Origin: Streptococcus acidominimus
GTDB taxonomy: Bacteria; Bacillota; Bacilli; Lactobacillales; Streptococcaceae
Length of the DNA stretch: 64,000 nt
Assembly: GCF_001921825.1 (NCBI RefSeq)
Contig: NZ_MSJL01000004.1
Span: 1-64,000 of the forward strand
Direction: 5' to 3'
This document shows positions 1-8,353 of the stretch, piece after piece; position 1 is the first letter of the stretch, and each line of letters begins with the position of its first letter. Made by a program: the position numbers and the translations under genes. A model generated the notes under the pieces. It saw only the letters and a program-made list of their open reading frames with translations. It did not search any database and was not told the origin of the DNA.

Positions 1-287
1 ATTTTACAACACAGGCTGGCATCACTCTATCCATGTCACGAGTTGGGAAATGTATCGACAATGCACCAATTGAAAGTTTCTTTGGGCATTTCAAGACAGA
101 GTCTTATCATCTCAAGAAATACAAGACCTATGAGGAGCTAGTCGCAGATGTGGAAAGCTATATCCAGTTTTACAATACACAACGTTATCAAACTAAATTA
201 AACAACCTGACCCCTTGGGAATTCAGGAATCAGGTTGCTTAATATCTTTTATTATTTGACTGTCTACTTGACAGGGAGCAGTTCAGC
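1..287 (+). mobile_element. 3' end of an IS3-family insertion sequence
   Basis: The window opens inside an IS3/IS150-type element: the transposase tail is followed by about 45 bp of non-coding sequence with the segment TGTCTACTTGACAGGGAGCA, which looks like the right end of such elements. The left end is outside the window. The exact right boundary near 287 is an estimate because the other terminal repeat cannot be seen. Confidence 0.6.
3..242 (+). CDS. IS3-family transposase (OrfB), C-terminal fragment
   Basis: The reading frame is open from the window edge and encodes 79 residues of the end of the DDE integrase domain. The segment CIDNAPIESFFGHFKTE carries the final catalytic glutamate (in IESFF) typical of IS3-family OrfB, followed by the usual YNTQRYQTKLNNLTPWEF tail. 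The first methionine in the frame (position 33) is internal, not a start. The protein would catalyse cut-and-join steps of transposition. Whether the element is intact depends on sequence upstream of the window. Confidence 0.9.
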   Translation, partial: FTTQAGITLSMSRVGKCIDNAPIESFFGHFKTESYHLKKYKTYEELVADVESYIQFYNTQRYQTKLNNLTPWEFRNQVA

Positions 288-470
288 TGTTCAGTTTCTA
301 GGAGTTTTTTATAACCTTTGTAAAGAAAAAGAGTGAGAGCGAGGAAAAGTCTAACTCTTTTCAATGGGAGGAGTTCCTTTCTATTTCCTTGTTTTATCTG
401 ATTGGTACTTGTCTTTTTTGAGATAGGGTGTAAAAATGATTTGAAAAAATCTGAAATTTCTTTCTAAACA

Positions 471-479
471 TGGTATACT
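471..479 (+). promoter_or_regulatory. Extended -10 promoter of the metK leader
   Basis: TGGTATACT is an extended -10 element (TGn plus TATACT). It would start transcription at about 486, exactly at the 5' edge of the SMK-box-like sequence. No convincing -35 is needed with this promoter type. Confidence 0.55.
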
Positions 480-483
480 AGAG

Positions 484-548
484 AAGTTATAAGTCCCGAA
501 AAGGCGATTGCCCAGAAGATTGAGCAATCGGTGCTTTGTAACTTTTAA
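484..548 (+). promoter_or_regulatory. 5' part of an SMK (SAM-III) riboswitch-like element
   Basis: The sequence aligns by eye with the SMK box found before metK in Lactobacillales: GTTATAAG, then GTCCCGAAAAGG, a GCGATTGC/GCAATCG hairpin, and CTTTGTAAC. In the family the CCC segment pairs with the GGGGG Shine-Dalgarno sequence of metK. Here no G-run follows. A fitting partner, AAAGGGGGAC, lies about 545 nt downstream directly before metK. I infer the riboswitch has been split by an insertion. Confidence 0.7.
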
Positions 549-555
549 CTTGGCA

Positions 556-863
556 ACAATGACGGTAGCACAGCTACACGTCATTGTACGGCAGCCGCCA
601 TCTGCGGTCTGCCTAGCCAACTTACTAGAACGGGAAAGGTCTTGATATCGAATCCCTTTCCCGCTCGTCGTAACTGAACTAAGAAAAACGGCTCCTTCGT
701 CGCACTTTTTTCTACGGCTGCCGCTATTTGCGGTCAGCCTAAGCGACTTACTAGGTTTCCCCAAGCGAAAATATCGTTCGCTTGTGTAAACCGTCGTAAC
801 AGCTATGGAAACGACTTTTTCTATAATATCCGCTATCTGGGGTCAGCCTAGCCAACTTACTAG
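556..863 (+). repeat. Three-copy structured repeat in the metK leader
   Basis: A 43-bp segment ending in CTTACTAG occurs at 586-628, 712-754 and 821-863. Its core can fold as a GC-rich hairpin, for example GCTGCCGC with GCGGTCAGC. The spacers form further stems: ACAATGACG with CGTCATTGT (556-587), CGGGAAAGG with CCTTTCCCG (631-662), and CAAGCGAA with TTCGCTTG nested inside GGTTT/AAACC and CGAC/GTCG (about 744-797). CGTCGTAAC recurs at the unit ends near 666 and 792. No protein-coding signal is seen. The class is unknown to me. Confidence 0.75.
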
Positions 864-1090
864 CTTTCTCTAAGTAAAACGAAGTAGTGCTGTAAGGTAT
901 AGGTTACTGCAAAGCAACAATATTATATGACAGTGAAGTCAACGGGTACGGACTTTCTTTTATCTGAGAAAGCGAGCTAAGAAAAGGTCAGTCTTGTGGT
1001 AGGAGATTGGTGCTAGTCCTTGCAGGTTAGTCTGCTGAAGCTGGATGGCTGGGAGCTGGGTAGTTGTTTTTCTAGTATCATTTTTTATTT
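864..1090 (+). other. Unassigned remainder of the metK leader
   Basis: No gene, clear promoter or terminator is visible. The stretch contains several short inverted repeats and continues the anomalous insert between the SMK-like element and the metK ribosome binding site. Confidence 0.4.
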
Positions 1091-1106
1091 AAAGGGGGAC
1101 ATGAAG
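1091..1106 (+). promoter_or_regulatory. metK ribosome binding site, probable 3' half of the SMK box
   Basis: AAAGGGGGACATGAAG precedes the metK ATG at 1107. GGGAC is exactly complementary to the GTCCC at 493-497, which mirrors the family helix that sequesters the Shine-Dalgarno sequence when SAM is bound. An in-frame ATG at 1101 is too close to the G-run (2 nt), so 1107 is the better start. Confidence 0.65.
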
Positions 1107-2300
1107 ATGTCAGAACGTAAACTTTTCACGTCTGAATCGGTATCAGAGGGGCATCCGGATAAGATTGCGGATCAGATCTCTGATGCGATTTTAGATGCGA
1201 TTTTAGAGCAGGACAGCGAGGCCCATGTGGCAGCAGAAACCGTTGTTTACACAGGCTCTGTCCATGTATTTGGAGAAATCTCAACGACAGCCTATGTCGA
1301 TATTAACCGCGTAGTCCGTGATACGATTGCAGAAATCGGCTACACCAATACAGAGTATGGATTTTCAGCAGAAACGGTAGGCGTTCATCCGTCCTTGGTG
1401 GAACAATCGCCCGACATTGCTCAAGGGGTCAATGAGGCTTTTGAAGTTCGTGGAAACGCAGACCAAGACCCACTCGATCAAATTGGTGCTGGTGACCAAG
1501 GCTTAATGTTTGGTTTTGCTGTGGATGAAACACCTGAATTGATGCCGCTACCAATCTCGCTTAGCCATCAATTGGTCAAGAAATTGGCAGATTTGAGAAA
1601 GTCTGGTGCGATTTCCTATCTTCGTCCAGATGCCAAAAGTCAGGTCACGGTCGAGTATGATGAAAAAGATCAGCCCTTGCGTGTCGATACAGTGGTTATC
1701 TCAACCCAGCATGATCCTGAAGTGAGCCAAGAAACGATTCGCAAAGACATGATTGAACAAGTCATTCAAGCGGTTATTCCAGCCCACTATCTGGATGAGC
1801 AGACCAAGTATTTCATCAATCCGACTGGTCGATTTGTTATCGGGGGACCGCAAGGAGATTCTGGTTTGACTGGGCGTAAAATCATTGTCGATACCTATGG
1901 TGGCTATTCACGTCATGGTGGCGGTGCCTTTTCTGGAAAAGATGCGACCAAGGTCGATCGATCAGCCTCTTATGCAGCCCGCTATATCGCTAAAAATATC
2001 GTTGCAGCAGGTCTAGCCAAGAAAGCAGAAGTTCAATTGGCATACGCAATTGGAGTGGCACATCCTGTGTCGGTGCGGATTGACACCTTTGGAACGAGTA
2101 CGGTAGCAGAGAATCGTCTTGAAGCAGCCGTTCGGGAGCTATTTGACCTCCGCCCAGCAGGTATTATCCAAATGCTGGATTTGAAACGACCAATTTACCG
2201 CCAAACAGCAGCCTATGGTCACATGGGACGGACCGATATTGACCTGCCGTGGGAGCGTGTGGACAAGGTAGAAGCACTTAAACATATCCTTGAAGATTAA
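1107..2300 (+). CDS. metK: S-adenosylmethionine synthetase
   Basis: The enzyme makes S-adenosylmethionine from methionine and ATP in the cytosol and supplies methyl groups and polyamine precursors. At 397 residues it has the normal family length. Visible signatures are the N-terminal [11 protein letters not shown] motif (residues 13-23), [11 protein letters not shown] in the middle and the glycine-rich [16 protein letters not shown] loop near residue 270 that binds the phosphates. The frame extends upstream to 1020, but the extension is not conserved, and the strong AAAGGGGG ribosome binding site points to ATG 1107. It is a single-gene unit ending in a hairpin terminator. Its leader carries an interrupted SMK-type riboswitch. 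Confidence 0.97.
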   Translation: MSERKLFTSESVSEGHPDKIADQISDAILDAILEQDSEAHVAAETVVYTGSVHVFGEISTTAYVDINRVVRDTIAEIGYTNTEYGFSAETVGVHPSLVEQSPDIAQGVNEAFEVRGNADQDPLDQIGAGDQGLMFGFAVDETPELMPLPISLSHQLVKKLADLRKSGAISYLRPDAKSQVTVEYDEKDQPLRVDTVVISTQHDPEVSQETIRKDMIEQVIQAVIPAHYLDEQTKYFINPTGRFVIGGPQGDSGLTGRKIIVDTYGGYSRHGGGAFSGKDATKVDRSASYAARYIAKNIVAAGLAKKAEVQLAYAIGVAHPVSVRIDTFGTSTVAENRLEAAVRELFDLRPAGIIQMLDLKRPIYRQTAAYGHMGRTDIDLPWERVDKVEALKHILED

Positions 2301-2304
2301 GTTC

Positions 2305-2352
2305 GGGAGTGGGGAGTCGCGATTTCAGAGAGAGCGATTGTCCCACTCTTTA
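2305..2352 (+). terminator. metK terminator
   Basis: GGGAGTGGG at 2305-2313 pairs with TCCCACTC at 2341-2348, with an inner GTCGC/GCGAT stem, and is followed by a short T-run. It lies directly after the metK stop. Confidence 0.65.
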
Positions 2353-2430
2353 TTGAGTGTTAGCTGACGATAGAAGATATATCTCAAGAGATAGTGACTC
2401 ATCCCTACCTCTTTTCTTTTATCCCAAATA

Positions 2431-2760
2431 TGATATACTGAAATAAAGAAAACGAAGTTTTCGTTAAAAGTCGCAGGTAGTTGTCTAGTTGATAACTAGA
2501 CAAGTGATAGATAAGAAAAGTGTAACTTTTCTCAATAGTACAACTCAAGATACAAAGCCCGTAAAAAACTCAAAGCGAAAATAGGAAATCTGACGAAGAG
2601 TCATTAGACTCTAGGAAGATTTATCTTTTTCGCACAGAGTTTAGGGCGTGTTCAATTACCCAAGATACGAGAGCGTTTGACACGAGTTTCACTCGTTTTA
2701 TCTCCAACCTTCCACAGTCTATTCCTAGACTGTGGAAGCAACTCCTAGACAAAATAGGAA
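2431..2760 (+). repeat. Mosaic intergenic repeat, copy A (inverted partner at 53.2-53.6 kb)
   Basis: Positions 2476-2745 are an almost perfect reverse complement of about 53220-53590, with only a couple of differences seen by eye over more than 200 bp. Landmarks are TTGTCTAGTTGATAACTAGA, CAAGATACAAAGCCCG, GAGTTTAGGGCGTGTTCAAT and the hairpin CCACAGTCT...AGACTGTGG. A TGATATACT extended -10 sits just upstream at about 2431. There is no credible ORF in it. Confidence 0.85.
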
Positions 2761-3043
2761 ATACGACGAAGAAGCTGTGGCTTCTAGGAGTATTTATCTT
2801 TTTGTCAGTGAGTTGTAGCTCAAGTTCAATTATACAAGATACAAGGGCGTTAGACGAGCAAAGCAAAAATAGGAGTTTTGACGAGTGAAAAGCTCCAGTG
2901 GAGGTTTTCAGCCTATTTCCTAAAGAACCATCATCAGCTAAAACTGAAACAGTTATCGCTCTTCTTTGCACAGCTCGTAGCCCGAGTTCAATTATACAAG
3001 ACGAGTTAACGAAGTAATAAAAATATAAACTAAATGACTATAT
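2761..3043 (+). repeat. Mosaic intergenic repeat, further modules
   Basis: Two more copies of the GTTCAATTATACAAGA module occur at about 2822 and 2988. The last 93 bp (2950-3042) are nearly identical, in the same orientation, to 39646-39738, ending in AAATATAAACTAAATGACTA. The module lies directly upstream of the next gene. Confidence 0.8.
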
Positions 3044-3081
3044 TGAGTATAGATTTGGATTTCCAAGCAAGGAGGAAAATC

Positions 3082-3822
3082 ATGCGGGATAATCACTTAC
3101 ACACGTATTTTTCTTATGATGCGGATGCACGATTTGAAGATTATTTGACGATATATGAGGGAGAAATTGTGACCACAGAACACTTTGATCTCTCCAATCC
3201 CTATCTAGGTGGACCTCGGGATGATGTACCAGATTATCAGGCTTATACAGAGCAAATTGAAAGCTTGGAGCGGGAGTATGGAAACCGGATCAAAAAAGGG
3301 ATTGAAATCGGCTATTACGCCCCTCGAGAAGAAGATACTCTAGCTTATTTAGAGGGGAAAGATTTTGATTTGAAACTCTTATCCGTCCACCATAATGGTC
3401 GGTTTGATTACTTGGAAGACGAGGTTCTGTCTCTGGATCCAAAAGAGCATATCCTGACTTATTTGCAGGAATTGGAACGAGCTGTTGAGCGGGTTCCTGC
3501 GGATGTATTAGCCCACTTTGACTATGGTTTTAGAAGATTATCTTTGACCGTGGACGACCTGCGGGAGTTTGAACCAAATCTCCGATCTCTCTTCAAAAAG
3601 ATGATGGACTACCACTTGGCTTTCGAGTTAAATAGTAAATCTATGTACTTGTATGACAATGAGGCGCTCTACCTCTATGCCCTTTCTATCTTGCAGGAAA
3701 TGGGGTGCAGGCGCTATTCAATCGGTTCAGACGGGCACTATCAAAAGCATTTTCGACTGCACTTTGACCGTATCGAGAAAATCTTGAGTGACTACGGCAT
3801 TCAAAAAGAGTGGTTGCTATGA
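3082..3822 (+). CDS. PHP-domain histidinol-phosphatase-like protein
   Basis: This 246-residue protein belongs to the PHP metal-dependent phosphoesterase family, HisK/HisJ-like. The metal-binding motifs are visible: DNHLHTYFSYDA at residues 3-14, a HHNGRFDY segment near residue 116, HFDYG near residue 152 and SDGHY near residue 230. The start at 3082 has a good AAGGAGG site 6 nt upstream; the frame upstream of it lies in repeat sequence. No other histidine-biosynthesis gene is nearby, so the substrate may be histidinol phosphate or another phosphoester. It stands alone between two repeat-rich intergenic regions. Confidence 0.8.
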   Translation: MRDNHLHTYFSYDADARFEDYLTIYEGEIVTTEHFDLSNPYLGGPRDDVPDYQAYTEQIESLEREYGNRIKKGIEIGYYAPREEDTLAYLEGKDFDLKLLSVHHNGRFDYLEDEVLSLDPKEHILTYLQELERAVERVPADVLAHFDYGFRRLSLTVDDLREFEPNLRSLFKKMMDYHLAFELNSKSMYLYDNEALYLYALSILQEMGCRRYSIGSDGHYQKHFRLHFDRIEKILSDYGIQKEWLL

Positions 3823-4241
3823 AGAACCTACCATAGCTTAGAGAAGTAGGTAATGCTCAAACGGACAAGGGTGAAAAAATAACCAGCTTTTTCAAAGAGT
3901 AGGAGAAAAATTCAACTTATTTTCACTGGAGCGGAGTTTTTCCGCTCTCATTGGTGGATTCAGTGCCAAAATAGAGTGGAGTAATATTCAACGAAAATCA
4001 AAAGTAGACGAGGAAACGTAGTCGAAGATAGAAGTCTGTTCCTTCTTGTTTTAAAGGAATAGGCTGAAAACCCACTAGAACTTTTAGCTCATGTTCAATT
4101 CATCAATACTCTTGACAAAGTATTCTTTTGATTTTCAAAAAGCATAAGTAATGAAAGTAGGGGGGAGGCAAGTTGCCTATCTCCCTTTTCTGATTGCCCA
4201 CACGAGGAAAACGAAAACTAGCTATTTACATTAAGTTATGG
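3823..4241 (+). other. Intergenic region with repeat remnants
   Basis: It contains a GAGCGGA/TCCGCTC hairpin followed by a short T-run element near 3930-3948, and a degenerate copy of the mosaic repeat (GTTCAATTCATCAATACTC at about 4092). No supported gene is present. Confidence 0.5.
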
Positions 4242-4247
4242 TACAAT
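4239..4247 (+). promoter_or_regulatory. murA promoter, extended -10
   Basis: TGGTACAAT at 4239-4247 is an extended -10 element about 47 nt before the murA ATG. It predicts a leader of about 40 nt. Confidence 0.55.
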
Positions 4248-4293
4248 GAACTGTATGCCATTTTGGCGAATTTGAGAAAGAGATTTGTATAGT

Positions 4294-5559
4294 ATGAGAA
4301 AAATTGTGATCAATGGTGGTCATCCCTTGAAAGGGAGAGTGACCGTCAGTGGAGCCAAAAATTCAGTTGTGGCTCTGATTCCAGCAATTATTTTAGCAGA
4401 TGGAATTGTAACTCTGGATGGTGTGCCTGATATTTCTGACGTTGATAGTCTGATCAACATTATGGAGACCATGGGGGCTACTGTCAAGCGCAGCGGAGAT
4501 TCTCTGGAAATTGATCCGCGAGGTGTCAAAGACATGCCTATGCCATTTGGTAAAATCAACAGCCTGCGAGCATCTTACTATTTTTATGGGTCTTTGCTCG
4601 GTCGTTTTGGGCAGGCTATTGTCGGCTTGCCAGGTGGCTGTGATTTAGGTCCTCGACCTATTGACCTGCATTTGAAAGCCTTTGAAGCTATGGGGGCAAG
4701 CATGACCTATGAAGGTCCCAATATGCACTTGTCTACTAATGGCAAACGGATCCACGGAGCCCATATTTTTATGGATACGGTGAGTGTGGGTGCGACGATC
4801 AATACCATGCTTGCAGCAGTTAAGGCTGAAGGCCGTACGGTGATTGAAAATGCCGCTCGTGAACCAGAGATTATTGATGTAGCAACACTCTTGAACAATA
4901 TGGGAGCCCATGTCCGTGGTGCAGGTACGGAAGTGATCACCATTGAGGGGGTTGAAAAGCTACATGGTACGCGTCACCAAGTAATTCCCGACCGAATTGA
5001 AGCCGGCACCTACATTGCCCTTGCGGCGGCTGTCGGTGAAGGGATTCAGATTGACAATGTCCTCTACGAACACTTGGAAGGTTTTATCGCAAAATTAGAA
5101 GCTATGGGCGTCCGTATGACGGTGTCAGAAGATAGTATTTTTGTCGAAAAACAAGGGAAGTTGAAAGCAGTTAGTGTCAAAACCTCACCCTATCCAGGTT
5201 TTGCGACAGATCTGCAGCAGCCGCTTACTCCCTTGCTACTAAAGGCTGAAGGTACAGGGACGATTACAGATACCATTTATGAAAAGCGGATTGGTCATGT
5301 TCAAGAATTGATCAATATGGGAGCGGATATTCGTGTTCTGGGTAGTCGCATCAGCTACCAAGGCCCCAACAAGCTCAATGGTAGCCGTGTGAGGGCGACA
5401 GACTTGCGTGCAGGAGCTGCTATGGTGATTGCAGGACTAATGGCAGAAGGTCGAACTGAAATTACAAATATTGAATTTATTCTCCGAGGCTATTCGAATA
5501 TTATTGAAAAACTAAAAGACTTAGGAGCAGATATTGAGCTTATTGATCCAGCTAAATAG
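4294..5559 (+). CDS. murA: UDP-N-acetylglucosamine 1-carboxyvinyltransferase
   Basis: The enzyme transfers enolpyruvate from PEP to UDP-GlcNAc, the first committed step of peptidoglycan synthesis. It has 421 residues with the family's GAKNS motif near the N-terminus, [13 protein letters not shown], and the active-site loop [13 protein letters not shown] with cysteine 116, the fosfomycin-sensitive residue. Low-GC Gram-positives carry two paralogues (MurA and MurZ); the sequence alone does not tell me which one this is. TTG at 4285 is a possible upstream start, but ATG 4294 fits the family. A GNAT gene follows 85 bp downstream on the same strand. Confidence 0.95.
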   Translation: MRKIVINGGHPLKGRVTVSGAKNSVVALIPAIILADGIVTLDGVPDISDVDSLINIMETMGATVKRSGDSLEIDPRGVKDMPMPFGKINSLRASYYFYGSLLGRFGQAIVGLPGGCDLGPRPIDLHLKAFEAMGASMTYEGPNMHLSTNGKRIHGAHIFMDTVSVGATINTMLAAVKAEGRTVIENAAREPEIIDVATLLNNMGAHVRGAGTEVITIEGVEKLHGTRHQVIPDRIEAGTYIALAAAVGEGIQIDNVLYEHLEGFIAKLEAMGVRMTVSEDSIFVEKQGKLKAVSVKTSPYPGFATDLQQPLTPLLLKAEGTGTITDTIYEKRIGHVQELINMGADIRVLGSRISYQGPNKLNGSRVRATDLRAGAAMVIAGLMAEGRTEITNIEFILRGYSNIIEKLKDLGADIELIDPAK

Positions 5560-5644
5560 GTTCCTGACAGGTAAGTGAGTGTGGAAAATCGAAGACATGG
5601 TGGACGATTAGCCTGCTCGCTTTTTGCTAAAGTAAAGATAGAAG

Positions 5645-6199
5645 ATGAAAATGTGGAAACGATTGGCACAATATGCGAGCTTTGAGACAGACCGTCTCCT
5701 GCTCCGTCCTTTTTCCTATGATGATTGCAGGGACTTGCATCTGATTCTTTCCAATCCTCATAATACGAGCTACATCATGCCCAGTGTGGTGACGATTGAA
5801 GAGACGACCGACTTGTTGGTTCAAGATTTTATGCGGTCTCCGCTAGGAATTTGGGCGATAGAGGATAAGGCAAGGGGGCAGATGATTGGCTGTGTTCGTT
5901 TTGAGAATATAGACGAACGAAAAAGAGAGACAGAAATCGGCTATTTTTTACACCGATCTTTCTGGGGACAAGGTTTGATGACAGAAGTCTTGCAAACCGT
6001 GGTGTTTCTCGGATTTTCTCGGATTGGTTTTCAGAGCTTACGCCTGTTGACGCATTTGGAAAATAGGGCCAGTCAGCGCGTGGCAGAAAAAGCAGGATTT
6101 CAAAAGCTTCGCCAGTACAAAGGCAGTGACCGGTACAGTCGTAAAATGCGTGAATATATAGAGTTTCAGCTACTTGCGACGCAGGATATAGTTATTTAG
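5645..6199 (+). CDS. GNAT-family N-acetyltransferase (RimJ/RimL type)
   Basis: This 184-residue protein starts with the FETDRLLLRPF motif typical of RimJ/RimL-like acetyltransferases. The acetyl-CoA binding region is seen as EIGYFLHRSFWGQGLMTEVL (about residues 98-117), and NRASQRVAEKAGF is the usual C-terminal motif. It would use acetyl-CoA to acetylate an amine, either a ribosomal-protein N-terminus or a small molecule; the substrate cannot be told. It lies between murA and map on the same strand, possibly cotranscribed with murA. Confidence 0.85.
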   Translation: MKMWKRLAQYASFETDRLLLRPFSYDDCRDLHLILSNPHNTSYIMPSVVTIEETTDLLVQDFMRSPLGIWAIEDKARGQMIGCVRFENIDERKRETEIGYFLHRSFWGQGLMTEVLQTVVFLGFSRIGFQSLRLLTHLENRASQRVAEKAGFQKLRQYKGSDRYSRKMREYIEFQLLATQDIVI

Positions 6200-6528
6200 T
6201 TTATCTTTTATTACTTTGATAACTTGTCTTGTATAATTGAACTCGGGCTACAACTCACTGACAAAGCGTAGTCAAAATGTTGAGTAAGCCCATAACAACA
6301 AGGTTGGAGATAGAACGAGTGAAACTCGTGTCAAACGCCCTCGTATCTTAAGTTGCACTATTGAGAAAAGTCACTATTTTTCATGTCTACCATTTGTCTA
6401 GCTATCAACTAGGCAACTACCTGCGATTTTGAAGAAACTTCGTTTTCTTCATTTCCCACCTCAAACAGTCTCTACCCAGATTGTTTGAGCTTAAACGAAA
6501 CAACTATAACTAACTAGAAGAGGATGAG
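6200..6528 (-). repeat. Mosaic intergenic repeat, reverse orientation
   Basis: The region reads as the reverse of the family: TTGTATAATTGAACTCGGGC at about 6224, AACGAGTGAAACTCGTGTCA at about 6314, and CTAGCTATCAACTAGGCAAC at about 6397, plus a CAAACAGTCT...AGATTGTTTG hairpin near 6464. Nothing in it looks coding. Confidence 0.75.
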
Positions 6529-7389
6529 ATGATTACGATTAAATCACAGAGAGAAATTGAGGCTATGAACCGGGCAGGAGACATTCTTGCCGGGATTCAT
6601 GTTGGACTTCGTGACCTGATTAAACCAGGTCTTGATATGTGGGAAGTGGAAGAATATGTCCGCAGGCGCTGTAAGGAAGAAAATGTTCTTCCCTTGCAGA
6701 TTGGTGTTGATGGTCATCTCATGGACTATCCCTATGCGACCTGTTGTGGTTTGAATGATGAAGTAGCCCATGCCTTTCCACGTCATTACATTTTAAAAGA
6801 AGGGGATTTGCTCAAGGTCGACATGGTCTTGAGTGAGCCAATTGATAAGACCATTCTTGATGTTTCCAAATTAGACTTTAACAATGTGCCTCTCATGAAA
6901 AAATATACAGAGTCATACGCAGGTGGTGTCGCAGATTCTTGCTGGGCTTATGCCGTTGGCGAGGTCAGTCAGGAAGTCAAGGATCTCATGGAGGTAACCA
7001 AGGAGTGTCTCTATCGGGGAATTGAGCAGGCAGTTGTCGGCAATCGTATCGGAGATATTGGCGCTGCCATTCAAGAGTACGCAGAAGGCAAGGGATACGG
7101 TGTGGTTCGAGACTTGGTCGGTCACGGTGTGGGACCAACCATGCACGAGGAACCGATGGTACCTCACTACGGCAGAGCAGGTCGTGGACTGCGACTGCGT
7201 GAGGGGATGGTCTTGACCATTGAGCCTATGATCAATACAGGCACTTGGGAGATTGATACTGATGAAAAGACAGGTTGGGCCCATAAAACCTTAGATGGTG
7301 GCCTATCTTGCCAGTATGAACACCAATTTGTGATTACAAAGGATGGTCCTGTGATTTTGACAAGTCAAGGAGAAGAAGGGACCTACTAA
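6529..7389 (+). CDS. map: Methionine aminopeptidase, type I
   Basis: The enzyme removes the initiator methionine from nascent proteins and uses two divalent metals. Its 286 residues are longer than E. coli Map, with a mid-protein insert (about residues 100-135) that I know from streptococcal Map. Metal-ligand and active-site segments are visible: CGLNDEVAHAFP, LKVDMVLSE, GHGVGPTMHEEP and the final EHQFVIT. The ATG has the site AGAAGAGGATGAG in front of it. A YihY-family gene follows within 25 bp, a pairing found in other streptococci. Confidence 0.95.
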   Translation: MITIKSQREIEAMNRAGDILAGIHVGLRDLIKPGLDMWEVEEYVRRRCKEENVLPLQIGVDGHLMDYPYATCCGLNDEVAHAFPRHYILKEGDLLKVDMVLSEPIDKTILDVSKLDFNNVPLMKKYTESYAGGVADSCWAYAVGEVSQEVKDLMEVTKECLYRGIEQAVVGNRIGDIGAAIQEYAEGKGYGVVRDLVGHGVGPTMHEEPMVPHYGRAGRGLRLREGMVLTIEPMINTGTWEIDTDEKTGWAHKTLDGGLSCQYEHQFVITKDGPVILTSQGEEGTY

Positions 7390-7411
7390 TTGGATGAAAA
7401 AAGGAGGGACA

Positions 7412-8341
7412 ATGAACAAAAAGAAGCTCTGGAGTAACTGCCAGTCATTTATCGCTTCCTTTTTATCATTTTACCAGTCAGCAGAGCTTGATTTGACGGG
7501 GGTTGCAGTAGCCTACTATCTGATTATCTCGGTTTTTCCGGTCTTATTGACCCTCGCCAATCTTTTGCCTTACTTACAGATTGATGTCCACCAAATTTTA
7601 GAGGTGCTGGCGGAAGTTTTCCCTGAAAAACTTTATCCGACAGCAGCAGATATGGTCGTCAGTATCCTGACCCAACCATCATCATCTTGGTTGGGCATTG
7701 CCATTGTTACCACACTTTGGACCCTTTCTAAAAGCATGGCGGCACTTCAAAAGGCGGTCAACAAGGCTTATGGTGTCGATCAGCACCGAGATTTTATCAT
7801 CAGTCGTATCGTGGGCATGTTTCTGGGGATTGGACTGCAAGGAATTATCATTTCGAGCGTGATGATGCTCGCTTTTGGTAAGACCCTGCTCCAATTAGTA
7901 TCCACAAAATTTCATTTTGATCCCCTGTTTAATACCCTGCTCAATCAGACCCAGCTAGTTGCCTATATCGCCCTCTTTCTAGCTCTGGTGATGCTCTATT
8001 TTTTCCTTCCCAATGTTCGCATTAAAAAAATCCGCTATGTTTTGCCGGGCTCCCTTTTTGTTCTAGCTATTATGGCAACAGTAGGGCAAGTCTTTGGAAT
8101 CTATGTTGATTCCTATGCAAATCGCTTTTTGGATTTCCGTCTCGTCACTTCCTTGGTCATCTTAGTTCTGATGCTTTGGTTTATCTTTGTTGCTAATATC
8201 CTGATTATCGGAGCCGTCCTAAATGCTACGGTGCAGAGCCTGCAGGTGGAGGAATTTGCGCCTAGACCCGGTGATGTGATGGCGATTATACAGCGTATCA
8301 AAGAACGATTGACAAGAAACAACAAAAAGAAGAACTCCTAG
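7412..8341 (+). CDS. YihY/virulence factor BrkB family membrane protein
   Basis: This 309-residue polytopic protein has about six hydrophobic segments and the family's early motif LTGVAVAYYLIISVFPVLL. Such proteins were once annotated as ribonuclease BN, which is not supported; the function is unknown, probably transport or envelope-related. The frame opens at 7394, but AAAGGAGGG overlaps that ATG and is correctly spaced for ATG 7412. The stop codon lies inside a terminator hairpin that has been split by the IS1182 element, so transcription may now run into the IS. Confidence 0.8.
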   Translation: MNKKKLWSNCQSFIASFLSFYQSAELDLTGVAVAYYLIISVFPVLLTLANLLPYLQIDVHQILEVLAEVFPEKLYPTAADMVVSILTQPSSSWLGIAIVTTLWTLSKSMAALQKAVNKAYGVDQHRDFIISRIVGMFLGIGLQGIIISSVMMLAFGKTLLQLVSTKFHFDPLFNTLLNQTQLVAYIALFLALVMLYFFLPNVRIKKIRYVLPGSLFVLAIMATVGQVFGIYVDSYANRFLDFRLVTSLVILVLMLWFIFVANILIIGAVLNATVQSLQVEEFAPRPGDVMAIIQRIKERLTRNNKKKNS

Positions 8342-8353
8342 TTTAGGGGTTCT
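8331..8353 (+). repeat. Left copy of a 23-bp direct repeat flanking the IS1182 element
   Basis: The sequence at 8331-8353 recurs exactly at 9899-9921. It is itself an imperfect palindrome (AGAACTCCTA and TTAGGGGTTCT), the stem-loop of a bidirectional terminator between yihY and the gtrA-like gene. It probably marks the insertion site and its duplication. Confidence 0.8.

Noticed and set aside
381-764. Open frame of 127 codons on the minus strand before metK
   Set aside because: It runs across the SMK-like element and the structured repeats, has no family features or ribosome binding site, and its composition follows the RNA hairpins.
2621-2971. Open frame of 116 codons on the minus strand in the repeat block
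   Set aside because: It is made of mosaic repeat modules that also occur elsewhere in other frames.
7412-8341. Annotation of the YihY protein as ribonuclease BN
   Set aside because: The family is a polytopic membrane protein without nuclease motifs; the name comes from an old misassignment.
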